From Amyelois transitella (lineage: Eukaryota; Arthropoda; Insecta; Lepidoptera; Pyralidae): a stretch of 64,000 nucleotides of DNA. The notes under the pieces were generated by a model. It worked only from the letters and a program-made list of their open reading frames with translations, did not search any database and was not told where the DNA came from. The stretch is taken from positions 3,658,001 to 3,722,000 of the forward strand of contig NC_083536.1 in the NCBI RefSeq assembly GCF_032362555.1, read 5' to 3'. Positions within the stretch are counted from its first letter, which is position 1. Each line of letters opens with the position of its first letter. The position numbers and the translations under genes were made by a program. Below, one piece after another: positions 10,746-20,002 of this stretch.

Positions 10746-11352
10746 CAGGTTTTGAAAATGGATACTTATTTGTTAAATTTAAATGTTTTAAAAGAACATA
10801 CATATTTGTAACATATTTCATATTTTGTTTATATTCTAAGTCAGAAAATGTCTGTATTGTATGTAAATATGTAGGAAAAAGAATAAAATGGGTATAATAA
10901 AAAAAAAATTGTTTTATTAATTCATATTTTTAAAATAAAAAGTTTTATAAAGAAACTAATAACGAAAGAATACTATGAACATGCTCACAAGGGATAAATT
11001 ACATAGATTGAGCCCTACAGTAAGTTGTAAACTTGAGTCGCCACGGAGCTCGTCAAACCGCTGTGTGGACGAAGCGTTCTGTGCATGTATTTTTTGTTCA
11101 TTGTAATAAATTTTATTGATATACCTTGGTATCTAATTACAATATGAATGAACGTGTTCTAACGTGAATAGTAATTTGAACGACTATGACACAAAACATT
11201 TTAGCAAGGACAAAATCGCGCCGCGCATGCATTTTTATTTGAGTGCAGTGCGCAAACTGTATGTGACATGTATCACTTTTGTACGATCAAGCGCATAGTC
11301 CACACCACAGGACGTTGCTTCCAATAAATTTAAGTAGTTAAAAACTAAAACA
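10746..11352. other. Non-coding stretch between polB and the spliced gene
   Basis: AT-rich. Begins with the polymerase 3' flank, including AATAAA-like signals near 10880-10890, and ends as the probable promoter and 5' leader of the spliced gene at 11353. No open frame of note on either strand. Confidence 0.5.
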
Positions 11353-12108
11353 ATGGTAAGTTGCTTTATATATTTAATTGTTTCTTATAGATATAAGATT
11401 GATTTAATGTTATTCTAAATTTATGTTTTTTTACAGACGCCGCAATACGTAGATGATGTGACTGCGAATTCAGATAATGAAACATTTATTCCCGATTCTT
11501 TTGAACATGCTCAACGTCTATCAGATGGATTGACTGAGGAATTAATTAAAATACAAGCTTTCGAAAAATCAAAAGCAAAGGCGCGTGAACAGAAGGTACC
11601 AAAAAAATTCTTTCTTTATTATTAATTTAAATAAGATGAACACTATTTTTCCATGTTAGCCTGGTCTGGTCGGGGATCAAACCCGTTTTATTTGAATTAT
11701 TGTTATGTGTATTTTTATTTTTTGTTACAGACAACAGGACGCGATATCGCTATCTTTCCAGATAGTGAAACATTAATACCAGAGTCATTTCAATGTCCTC
11801 GAGATTCGTTTGGATTCTCCGAAGAACTTTTCAAGATACAGAGTCGTCCCACCGAACAATCAAAATTAAGTACTCATAAACGGAAAATGAAGTTAAAGGG
11901 GGGTCGCAATAAGGTAGATTTTTCCAAAAAGATTGTCAAATCACATGTTCCCCATCAATCGTTTGTGATAAAAAGTGCTCCCCACAAAGGTCTTAGACTG
12001 ATCAAGATTCAAGTGCTTGACTTAGAGTGTAATCAATTAATAAGTGACTGTCTTCAGGACGATAGGGTCTTATTGAGCTCTCAATATGTGGTAAAAAGAT
12101 GTTGGTGA
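11353..12108 (+). CDS. Spliced unknown gene with two homologous exons
   Basis: I do not recognise this protein. A three-exon model reads through in one phase: ATG at 11353-11355 directly followed by GTAAGT; exon 11437-11595 after TTTTTTTACAG; donor GTACC; exon 11731-12108 after TTTTGTTACAG. All junctions are phase 0, giving about 179 residues. The two long exons share a motif: ETFIPDSF...LTEELIKIQ in the first and ETLIPESF...FSEELFKIQ in the second, so one exon probably arose by duplication of the other. The second exon ends with a Lys/Arg-rich part. Polinton genes are normally intronless, so this may be a late-acquired gene. The 3' end may splice further near the GTAAAAAG at about 12090. Confidence 0.5.
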
Positions 12109-12415
12109 TGAAATTATGGACCAGACTGAAAAAATTATTAGTAATATTTCAAAAAAAATTTGTAACTATAGTTATACCAATTGGTTTTAAAATTATATAT
12201 AAATGTATGTCAATTAATGTAATTTCCTTTATCAGTTTTCATGTCATTGTGTTATTTTTTACAGATTTGTGTTATTTGCCTAGTATCAATAAACGTAAAA
12301 TTTAAAAGATATGTGCCTTTATTTTATAGTTTAATTAGGAACCATAACCTAAATAAATTAAAAAAACACAGTATATTTTATTCAGTAAAATATTTTTATT
12401 ATTCGAAAAATCTTA

Positions 12416-12922
12416 TTATAATTTAAATAAAGAATTAAACACAAAATTGTCTTGACACCACTTTTTTAAACAGAGTGCATTTTTCAAAGCACACCTTTTT
12501 TTATGATGAACACAATTTAACACCTGATTATTCTCCTCACAATAATCCTCATATAATTTAAGTAATTTAGGACAACCCTTTTCACCCAGTTCTATAATTT
12601 CACAATCGTTGCATAACTCTTGAATCCATACAATCTTCTCATTTCCTTTAATTAAGACATTTTTACTTTTTAAATATGGAATTATAACTCGCCGGAATTC
12701 TCGATAATCGATAAACCCTTCATACCAATGTAGTCCCAGATTATTTTCTAACCATCGAACTCGCTTTTTTTCTTCATCAGAAAGAGTTTTAAAAGAATAA
12801 GGTGCTTTAACCAAGAAAGTTTGTGTGTATTCCTTAGTTGCAATCGAAAATTCCTTAACAATAAAATTATTTTTCAAATCCTTAAACCCTTGTAAATCTA
12901 TGATTATTGTATTAGCATTCAT
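12416..12922 (-). CDS. Polinton-associated conserved unknown protein
   Basis: 168 residues, uninterrupted. It begins with an acidic beta-like stretch (IIIDLQGF), has a central aromatic-rich part (RWLENNLGLHWYEG) and a Cys/His-rich C-terminus (CVHHKKRCALKNALCLKKW). It resembles, from memory, an arthropod protein family often found near mobile elements, which may have a ribonuclease-H-like nuclease fold, but I cannot confirm catalytic residues. It overlaps the start of the capsid gene by 4 bases, suggesting shared transcription of the minus-strand Polinton genes. Confidence 0.55.
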   Translation of the reverse strand: MNANTIIIDLQGFKDLKNNFIVKEFSIATKEYTQTFLVKAPYSFKTLSDEEKKRVRWLENNLGLHWYEGFIDYREFRRVIIPYLKSKNVLIKGNEKIVWIQELCNDCEIIELGEKGCPKLLKLYEDYCEENNQVLNCVHHKKRCALKNALCLKKWCQDNFVFNSLFKL

Positions 12923-13641
12923 GATAACTTCTTAACAATATTGCTCAATGGCTTGTATTCAAATATGCAATCGTTTAGTATCAGACAATATGCAGCCGTT
13001 TGATCGGGTATGTCTTGGTCAGATTCGAATTCAACTATCACATCAATTGATCCCTTTAACATTTCATGCTGCCGTGAACAGTCTATAACAAATAACGGAG
13101 CTATGTCTCTAAATTCTTTTAATCCCATCAACGGCTCCGCTCGGCGACTATGATAAGACTGATGAAATCTTGCGTATTGTTCATATATTAATGAATATCT
13201 GTTGTCTGCGAAACTAATATTTAAACCTTCATACGGATAATATGAAGAATTTAGAAATACTCTTACGTCTCGAATATGACAATGGTCGAACTCTGCCATC
13301 GACATTGTTGCATTACTTTTACGGTTTGTTTGTAAAGCAATAATAACAAATCTTGGTTTCTCCAACTGTGATGAAGTTTTAATGGACCAAGTATGTTTCC
13401 TGGTTTTGGGTAACAATGGGTACTCATACAAATCCCAGTTACGAAACGCTAAGGTTATCGCTCGATCTTTTTCTAAATGTTTAAGTAAATTGATTCTTTC
13501 ACGGTCCGACACTCGAACATGAGGAACTCGCCAAACTATTTTATTTATAATTATATCTTCGACAATTTCTCCAGAACTTAGTAATAAGGAATTGAGATTT
13601 GTATTACTTCTCAATAGTACTAATTCATGTTTACAGTTCAT
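12919..13641 (-). pseudogene. Polinton major capsid protein, C-terminal part
   Basis: Second part of the double jelly-roll major capsid protein (about 240 residues), recognisable from the HELVLLRS stretch, the RVPHVRVS segment and the WSIKTSSQ region typical of Polinton capsids. It starts in a different frame from its N-terminal half (13641-14129); the switch falls in an eight-A run just after GFAEDYKK, so a single-base change in a homopolymer separates the halves. This may be true decay or a base-calling error. Confidence 0.8.
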
Positions 13642-14129
13642 TATGAGTTTTTTTTATAATCTTCTGCAAAACCTAATATTTTATTTAACGGTATATACAC
13701 AGAAAATCCTCCATCAGAGGTAATGCCTGAAGGAGACCAACCCCAAACTTTTGCGCTTTTGGATTCATTTTCGTTCAATGATAGATAAGATTTAATTGTT
13801 GTGGTAATACCTGCATTTTTAATCTTATCTATTTCTATCCCATTTAGTTCATATCTTATATCTTGAAATAGAAATAGTACAGGGTAGTTTACGAAATGCA
13901 CACTCGGTACTTTTTCTTTGCCAGCGTTATTTTGTTTATACACATCGACTCGGCCCTCAATGTACAAACAGCTGAGTGCAGGCAACACATACAAGTCTTG
14001 TTGATTAATCGGTATCCGTATTTCATCATTTTTGTTAAAACTTGATACATAAGGCTTATACGAATGATATTCAAAACTTTCTATGCTATTGTCGTAAGAC
14101 GCGGGTTGGCATATATTTAAAATGTTCAT
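13641..14129 (-). pseudogene. Polinton major capsid protein, N-terminal part
   Basis: First 162 residues of the major capsid protein, ATG at 14129. The segment from FEYHSYKPY to GGFSVYIPL corresponds to the start of the first jelly roll; LYVLPALSCLYIEGRV is a conserved strand pair. The frame ends at a stop just after the homopolymer at 13641, and its continuation is 12919-13641 one frame over. Together the halves come to roughly 400 residues, a normal length for this family. Confidence 0.82.
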
Positions 14130-14148
14130 ATTAACAAACCTAGTAGCC

Positions 14149-14271
14149 TTAAAAAGTCTTTATTTTTTTTGTTAGTTTTTTTTTTAATCGCAGCGATGTT
14201 TCTTTGTGAGGTGATCCTTTAGGACTGAGTCTTTTAATAGGAGTGAAGGTGTTTTTATGAAAATTTAACAT
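14149..14271 (-). CDS. Small basic protein between the capsid genes
   Basis: A 40-residue frame whose ATG at 14271 overlaps the stop region of the minor capsid gene (14265). It is about one third Lys or Arg, with Pro-Lys-Gly and a Lys-rich tail. Its place between minor and major capsid genes and its tight overlap suggest translation from the same transcript. Small basic proteins of DNA viruses often condense DNA, but that role is only a guess here. No family recognised. Confidence 0.4.
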   Translation of the reverse strand: MLNFHKNTFTPIKRLSPKGSPHKETSLRLKKKLTKKIKTF

Positions 14272-14939
14272 TTTGGTTTAAAGTGCAAATACAACTGTAC
14301 TTCTTCACCGCGAAAGTTAATTTGCTTATTTTCTGCGTCTAACAACCTTATATTGAGTGAATTTATTGAGCTCTGATTGACAGGAAAGTAAATTAAATTC
14401 TTAGGTATTTCAATAATTCTGTAACCAGGGGGTACGTTAGGCACAAATTCATAAATAATATGGCTTGCTTTTCCGTTTACAAATGATCCGCTGATAACAT
14501 CACATTCGATGCGTACGATAGTTGTTGCTAAAATGCTGACAGGATGCTGAGATTCAGTACTTATATTAGCTTTGATTGATTCTCTATTAAGTCCTAATAT
14601 TTTTCCGATTGAATTATTTTTATTAAAGTGTACATCTTTGGAACAAAAAATTCTTGTTTTTAACGTATTATTATTACAACCCAATTTCAACGCTGCATTC
14701 TTTATGTTACTTTTTAGATAATCACAAATATCTTGAAACTCATACGATCCTTCAGGAATTTCAATAACTTCATCTTTTCCATAGTAAAATTTGTTATTTT
14801 TTGCGTCTATGTTAGGTATAGAATTAAATGTAGAAAAATACAAAAGCCCACATTCGTACTCTCCATTCAGTTGTAATGTAGGGGAATAGTTAGTTGTTAA
14901 AAATTCTCCTCTGCCTGTTATTGACACAGTGAAAGACAT
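14265..14939 (-). CDS. Polinton minor capsid (penton-like) protein
   Basis: Intact 224-residue frame. The C-terminal half has the pattern typical of the Polinton minor capsid or penton base, a single jelly roll: YEFVPNVPPGYRIIEIP, then LIYFPVN, then FRGEEVQLYLHF. This protein would occupy capsid vertices next to the major capsid protein encoded downstream. The ATG at 14939 is the first in frame and gives the usual family length. No internal break is seen. Confidence 0.82.
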   Translation of the reverse strand: MSFTVSITGRGEFLTTNYSPTLQLNGEYECGLLYFSTFNSIPNIDAKNNKFYYGKDEVIEIPEGSYEFQDICDYLKSNIKNAALKLGCNNNTLKTRIFCSKDVHFNKNNSIGKILGLNRESIKANISTESQHPVSILATTIVRIECDVISGSFVNGKASHIIYEFVPNVPPGYRIIEIPKNLIYFPVNQSSINSLNIRLLDAENKQINFRGEEVQLYLHFKPKC

Positions 14940-14971
14940 TATTATACTGATACAAATATATTTTTATTATA

Positions 14972-15304
14972 TTATTTATACAAATGATGTTTCCAAAATT
15001 CTTTTAAAAACTTTAAACAAAGGTGTCCACAGTTTATAGTACCATAAGATTGATATTGCAAATAATTATTATTTATAGTTAAAGGACCATAATAATTTAC
15101 TAGTTCCAATGGTGGTTTTAAATCACCAAAACTATCAAAATATTCACAGTAATTAATATATTTTACGTAGGCTACCCAATGTGTTCCAGGATTGTCAGAA
15201 CTATCTAAATTTAATATAGCACACTCAATTTTTTTTGGTTTCCGAGGAAGAGTATCTCTCATATACACTCCGCGAAAGTAAGGAATATCAATAGCATGTT
15301 CCAT
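14972..15304 (-). CDS. Polinton adenain-like cysteine protease
   Basis: Processes capsid precursors during virion maturation in related elements. Catalytic features are visible in order: His in GTHWVAYV, an acidic residue in YFDSFG, and Cys in NCGHLCLKFL, as in adenovirus-type proteases. The ATG at 15304 gives 110 residues, but the same frame is open further upstream through a basic stretch (LKKRLPRRALTNLD) that fits the family N-terminus and overlaps the end of the next gene. No upstream ATG was seen, so the true start is uncertain. Confidence 0.85.
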   Translation of the reverse strand: MEHAIDIPYFRGVYMRDTLPRKPKKIECAILNLDSSDNPGTHWVAYVKYINYCEYFDSFGDLKPPLELVNYYGPLTINNNYLQYQSYGTINCGHLCLKFLKEFWKHHLYK

Positions 15305-15345
15305 TATATCTAAATTGGTTAGTGCTCGTCTGGGTAGCCGCTTTT

Positions 15346-16080
15346 TCAGTTTTTTGAAGGACTTAGATATAATCCTGCTCCCTTTTTATATGGTTTTATA
15401 TACAAGGCCTTTCCTAAAGCAACAGATTCCATCATCTTGTTATGTCGTTTAGACTCTTCAAAGTTTTTCTGAGCTACTTTGTAATCATTAACAGCCTTTG
15501 CTATACCTGCCGCGCCACCAGCAAGTGAACCTAAAGCTGACAGACCGGCAAAGATGGGAATGAGCGGTAAAAAGCCTCCGCATTTAGGAATGGGTATACA
15601 TCGTGGTAAACGTGTACGTGATCCGTTATTTTTAGAAAATAGTCTTTTTGCGGTTGCATATGCAAAGTTTATAGTTGAACGCTTGTCCTTTGATTTAATA
15701 TTTTTAAGCTTAGATTGTATATTTTTCACTACTTTCATAAATGAACGAACTCCAGCGCCAGCTTTGAGTTTTGCTTTCATTGCATTTTTTACAATCCATG
15801 AAGCCAATTTTTCTCCTTTTCCAGCACTCTTCGATTTTATTCTTTTCTTAGCCATATTCAAAAGGTCTAAATCTGCTTTATGTCGAATGTTTAAATCCTT
15901 ATTATTGTATGCAATATCGTGGTACATACAAGCTTCATCCAATTTATTTATACCTCGCTCACCTCTTAATAATCGTTCTTGAAGTTTAGTACCTGGTCCA
16001 CAAAACTGATATCCAGGAATATGTAGTTCGAAAGGTAAATTATTGATGACATTATTTAAAATACCTCTTCCCTTCTTCAT
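15346..16080 (-). CDS. Polinton PLA2-like protein
   Basis: Contains a phospholipase A2-like domain near the N-terminus: the calcium-loop-like QFCGPGT and the HD pair in ACMYHDIAY, the arrangement seen in parvovirus VP1 unique regions and in some Polintons, where it helps pass membranes. The middle is Lys-rich; a Gly/Ala hydrophobic segment (PLIPIFAGLSALGSLAGGAAG) near residues 170-200 may contact membrane. I take MKKGRG at 16080 as start because it matches the family N-terminus; the frame is open to an ATG at 16119. About 244 residues, intact. Confidence 0.8.
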   Translation of the reverse strand: MKKGRGILNNVINNLPFELHIPGYQFCGPGTKLQERLLRGERGINKLDEACMYHDIAYNNKDLNIRHKADLDLLNMAKKRIKSKSAGKGEKLASWIVKNAMKAKLKAGAGVRSFMKVVKNIQSKLKNIKSKDKRSTINFAYATAKRLFSKNNGSRTRLPRCIPIPKCGGFLPLIPIFAGLSALGSLAGGAAGIAKAVNDYKVAQKNFEESKRHNKMMESVALGKALYIKPYKKGAGLYLSPSKN

Positions 16081-16125
16081 AGATATTCTTGAAATGAAGA
16101 TATTTATTATGACGCTCACTTTATA

Positions 16126-16833
16126 TTACAATAGTAATGCATTCTTGTCCACCCAACTATTTTCTTTTTCACTTAAACCTAACCACTTTACATAAAGTTT
16201 ATGACCTTTACGTTTAATAACTCTTTCAATAAGATAAAGTTCTGGAAATTTCGTTTTTTGTAATTCATATTCATAAAAAGCTCCCAAAATTTTCTGTTTA
16301 TGTTTGTCTTCTAATAGGTATGTTGGTGGATTCGTATCATTTACCTTGTCAATAACAAATATTTCTGTCGACCAGTTGGGAGTGTATCCTTTATAAAAAT
16401 CACCTTTAAATTTACTTATCCGAACACTATCACCAACGTGGAACTTAGGCTTGCGATATAAAACTCGCTTTTGTGCACGCAATATGTTACATCTAACATG
16501 TATCTGGTTTACTTTATTTACGTCGACTGGTTTAAATTTAGTAGTACGGTGAGTAGTATTGTTATATTTTTCTACAACGGAATTTAAATTTGGTCCTAAC
16601 CATTTATAACAACCATACAAACTAAACATTTTGTAAAGATTACATTTTATTGTACGAATAACTCTTTCCACAATAGAAGCTTTTTTGGTGGAGTAGGTGG
16701 AATAATGATTAATGTCATATTTCTTACACAATTTATTAAAAGCATCATTATAAAATTCTTTGCCTAAATCAGTTTGTAAATTTATAGGTTTTCGTTTTGA
16801 ACGAGATACAATTTCAAACATTGCTTTTGTCAC
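16126..16833 (-). pseudogene. Polinton integrase, C-terminal part with chromodomain
   Basis: Retroviral-type integrase core and tail. The second catalytic Asp is in LQTDLGKEF and the Glu in SIVERVIRTIK. An SH3-like stretch (FHVGDSVRISK) follows, and the last ~45 residues form a chromodomain (YLIERVIKRKGHKLYVKWLG), which in other elements guides integration. It is out of frame with the N-terminal part at 16814-17041; the break lies at an A-rich run around 16835-16850. Confidence 0.85.
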
Positions 16834-17041
16834 ACATTTTTTGTTTTTTTGATTTTATAGGATATGTCCACACATATTTTGTAAAAGTATCTATTACAAC
16901 TAAAACATATTTATATCCTTTGTTAAAATAAGAATATTTCTGAAAATCCATAAGATCAGCTTGCCATAAGTCGTCTATTCCTTTTATAATTGTAAATCGA
17001 CGAGGAAAATTTCTTCTTGCTGCTTTATGAATTTCATCCAC
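16814..17041 (-). pseudogene. Polinton integrase, N-terminal core part
   Basis: Carries the first catalytic Asp (WQADLMDF) and the VLVVIDTFTKYVW strand of the RNase-H-like core. The first codon of the open stretch is GTG, directly after the stop of the upstream gene, so the usual N-terminal ~70 residues with the zinc-binding His/Cys region are missing. Together with the frameshift into 16126-16833 this integrase is not functional. Confidence 0.82.
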
Positions 17042-17403
17042 TATGTTTTTTTTTGCTCATTGTGTTGGTTCAATTTAAGTTCAATCAAATTATCTATTTC
17101 TTGTTTTGTATAAAACGATTTTGACAAACGGTCTGATGTAGCTTTTTCCAATTTTTTTAAATATACTTGTATATTATCATTAACCACTCTTATTTCTTTT
17201 CTTAACCCTTGTAGTATATTATCGACGTATGCTTTGTTCACTGCTTCATCGGCTTCATCTGGAGATGAAAGACCTTTTAATTTAGATGTTTTCAAATCAT
17301 AGTGTCCAGCATCAGTTTTCACCAATGTATCGTTTAAAGTGTCGATAAATTCCAATAATCGCAAACGTTTATGGACGTGATGACCGAACTTATCTACATT
17401 CAT
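17041..17403 (-). CDS. Polinton small coiled-coil protein
   Basis: 120 residues, intact. A central motif (LKGLSSPDEADEAVNKAYVD) resembles a stretch common in Polinton proteins and in some phage tail-fibre proteins. Either side is predicted helical with heptad-like Leu/Ile spacing, for example LRKEIRVVNDNIQVYLKKLE. Function is not established; structural or assembly roles are possible. It directly abuts the integrase remnant. Confidence 0.6.
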   Translation of the reverse strand: MNVDKFGHHVHKRLRLLEFIDTLNDTLVKTDAGHYDLKTSKLKGLSSPDEADEAVNKAYVDNILQGLRKEIRVVNDNIQVYLKKLEKATSDRLSKSFYTKQEIDNLIELKLNQHNEQKKT

Positions 17404-17417
17404 TGCTGTCTAGATAA

Positions 17418-17687
17418 TTAGAGATCTCGAATTATACTGGTCATTTTCTGTGGCGATAGCTGTTTATGTTCTATATTTATAATTCCAGCTTCTCGTAATT
17501 CTTCTATGACTGCAATAATTTCATTATCTACACCACTATTGCCAGCCGCTCGTGATCCTAACAACAATTTTAATCGTTCTACCAGTTCGTTGGGATCATC
17601 CCAATAAACATAATCAGTATATTTTTTTACTTTTTTCAGAAGTGGAATACCTTTTCCTTGAGGGAGACTTTCTACACTTGAAGTCAT
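17418..17687 (-). CDS. Polinton conserved small protein (YWDDPNELV)
   Basis: 89 residues from ATG at 17687. It has the block YVYWDDPNELVERLKLLLGS followed by an acidic helix (EIIAVIEELREAGII), a small protein seen near the integrase end of many Polintons. Function unknown. A longer open frame reaching 18092 is an artefact, because the frame runs through the adjacent (TATTC)n repeat; the Met at 17687 is the plausible start. Lies 14 bases upstream of the coiled-coil gene. Confidence 0.65.
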   Translation of the reverse strand: MTSSVESLPQGKGIPLLKKVKKYTDYVYWDDPNELVERLKLLLGSRAAGNSGVDNEIIAVIEELREAGIINIEHKQLSPQKMTSIIRDL

Positions 17688-17756
17688 ATTTTTTGAGAAT
17701 TTAAATAAAGGCTTAATGACATTAATGTATTTAAAACCTTTGTTACTGTTTATAGA

Positions 17757-18025
17757 AAAGAATAGAATAGAATAGAATAGAATAGAATAGAATAGAATAG
17801 AATAGAATAGAATAGAATAGAATAGAATAGAATAGAATAGAATAGAATAGAATAGAATAGAATAGAATAGAATAGAATAGAATAGAATAGAATAGAATAG
17901 AATAGAATAGAATAGAATAGAATAGAATAGAATAGAATAGAATAGAATAGAATAGAATAGAATAGAATAGAATAGAATAGAATAGAATAGAATAGAATAG
18001 AATAGAATAGAATAGAATAGAATAT
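17757..18025 (-). repeat. (AATAG)n pentanucleotide tract, 3' tail of a LINE
   Basis: About 53 near-perfect AATAG units. On the minus strand it reads (TATTC)n and directly follows a LINE 3' untranslated region ending in AAATAAATATTC, so it is the microsatellite tail of the LINE at 18026-23215. It forms the junction with the Polinton. Confidence 0.9.
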
Positions 18026-18266
18026 TTATTTGCTTTTGACTAGGGTTTACAAAAGGTGTAAAAACAAAACATATTTCCTCCTGGTCAGCCATTAATTATA
18101 GCATGCAAATTATTATAAAATTATACATAAGTCACTTAAGTCAATTAATTCTTAATAAAATGATAAAATATTATGTCAATTTGTTACAATAAATAAAAGA
18201 AAATTACTTCACACATAGTCAATATTTGATTTCAAGAAATAAAATAATTATGAAAAAATTTAATTT

Positions 18267-18705
18267 TTATCTAAAATTGAGGAACTCATGGACTGTATAA
18301 AAAGAGTGCTCCAGAAGCCAGCAAAATAATTTCTTTTTGAATAAATTATAATTCAAACACTTTATGTCTTCCGGTATTTTGTTAAATATGGATATGCACA
18401 TAAAGTAACAATTCCTTTTAAATCTTTCGCTTTTCGGTATTACATCTAACACTAATCTATGCACATTTCTTGTACTTCTTGGGTATACCTCTTCAGCCTC
18501 TTTGAACAATTTGTAATTAAGTTTTACAAATTTGCCAATTTCAAATACGTAAAGACAAGAAAGTGGAAGAATGTTTAATAATTTAAAGAGTGGCTTACAC
18601 GATACGTCTGGTGCGACTCCATAAATGGCTCGGATGCATTTTTTTTGCATAATAAATGCTTGCTGAAACTTAGTTACTACTCTGTCAAGAAAGTAGCAGG
18701 AAAAG
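18267..18705 (-). pseudogene. LINE ORF2, C-terminal tail
   Basis: End of the reverse transcriptase protein, with the MQKKCIRAIYG motif region that follows the thumb in Jockey/CR1-type LINEs and the conserved FFNKIP-like end (ISIFNKIPEDIK). It is separated from the rest of ORF2 (20003-20845) by the mariner insertion. Confidence 0.75.
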
Positions 18706-20002
18706 ATCAATAATACACAAACTGTTTGTTATTCATCCAAATTTATTTTATCACCTTCAAAATATGCTCCTTTAGAAACGATACACTTACGCCAACGAAT
18801 AATCCAATCATCAAAACATTTTTTAAACGCTGTTTCCGGAATTGAGGTCAGTTCTCGCCGCGAATTCTCTTTTATGTCTTCTACCGATTGAAAACGGGTG
18901 CCACGAAGTGGTAATTTGAGTTTAGGAAAAAGAATAAAGTCGGCTGGAGCCATATCTGGTGAATATGGTGGTTGCTCGATGGTATTTGTTGAGTGTTTGG
19001 TTAAAAATTCGTTCACAATGATGGCCTTGTGCGAAGGTGCATTATCATGGTGCAAAATCCAAGAATTTTCTTTCCACAAATCTGGCCTTTTTCGTCGGAT
19101 TTGCTCTCTTAAACGCCGCATAACACTCAAATAATATTCCTTATTTACCGTTTGACCTTCCGGCAAGAATTCCGAGTGCACAACACCGCGATAGTCAAAG
19201 AAAACAGTCAACATGACTTTGACTTTTGAACGACTTTGGCGTGGTTTTTTCGGTTTCGGTTCAGTTGGAAGGCGTCACTCCGAAGCTTGTTGACTAGTTT
19301 GCATGTCAAACTCGTAAACCCACGTCTCGTCACCAGTAACAATGCGTTTCATGAATGTTGGGTCGGAATTGACTCGTTCTAGCATGTCCTCAGCGACTCT
19401 CATGCGATTGAGTTTTTGAAAAAAATTCAGGTCTTTTGGGACTAGCCGAGCGGCAACATGTTTCATACCCAAATTATTAGTTAAAATGGTACGGATCGAC
19501 TCGTGAGATACAGAAAGTTCGGTGGCTATCTCTCTCAAAGTTGAATGAGGATTTTCAGTCACTATTTCCTTCACTTTTGCGATGTTAACTTCAGTTGCAG
19601 ACGTTGATGGCCTATCAGAGCGAGGCAAATCTTCCATCACATCTCGACCGCTTTTGAACGCTTTGTACCACTCATAAGCACGAGTTTTTGATAAAGTCGA
19701 TTCACCGTAAGCCTTCTGTAACATTTTCAGTGACTCCGAACACGATATTCCATTGGCAATGCAAAATTTAAGACAAACTCTTTGTTCGATGTTTTTATCC
19801 ATTATGAAATTAGCAATACACACTAGATATGATATAACTAAAAATAGCACTGTATTTAATGTAAACAACAGATGCAACTCAAACTCCGCGCCAAAATGGA
19901 AAACAGTTGTGCCAATCTAACAACAACAAAAAAAAACAAAAATTTGAATTTGGAACCATAAATAAATAATCCATTCCCGATACTTTTCTGACTGAATGTA
20001 TA
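18706..20002 (-). mobile_element. Mariner element, copy 1
   Basis: About 1.3 kb, minus strand, in the LINE ORF2. Limits were set by comparison with the copy at 24318-25614: both share sequence from ATACATTCAGTCAG at the 5' side to GTATTATTGAT at the 3' side and then differ. No clear inverted partner of the 5' end is seen at the 3' end. Confidence 0.8.
18729..19802 (-). pseudogene. Mariner transposase with one nonsense codon, copy 1
   Basis: A 357-codon transposase from ATG at 19802. The N-terminal half has two helix-turn-helix regions for inverted-repeat binding (including STLREIATELSVSHESIRTIL); the catalytic core shows D in TGDETW, D in HHDNAPSH and a third D 34 residues later in PADFILFP, the mariner D,D34D triad. 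TGA at 19275-19277 (codon 176) interrupts it where the other copy has Trp. The rest is open. Confidence 0.88.

Larger units (their letters stand above)
1961..17756. mobile_element. Polinton/Maverick, partial, with nested Helitrons
   Basis: The region carries the diagnostic Polinton set: protein-primed DNA polymerase B at one side, and on the other strand major capsid, minor capsid, adenovirus-type protease, a PLA2-like protein, retroviral-type integrase with chromodomain and two small conserved proteins. No terminal inverted repeats are visible: the left edge meets a Helitron at 1960 and the right edge a LINE tail at 17757. Subtracting the two polB-disrupting Helitron insertions leaves roughly 10.3 kb. 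At least four reading-frame lesions (two in polB, one each in capsid and integrase) show it is not intact. Confidence 0.85.

Noticed and set aside
15554..15982. 142-codon plus-strand frame
   Set aside because: Shadow of the PLA2-like gene on the other strand, which has clear motifs.
17757..18025. CRISPR-like regular array
   Set aside because: Unit is 5 bases with no spacers; a simple microsatellite.
17688..18092. N-terminal extension with repeated Ile-Leu-Phe-Tyr-Ser
   Set aside because: Translation of the (TATTC)n tail of a LINE; the real gene starts at 17687.
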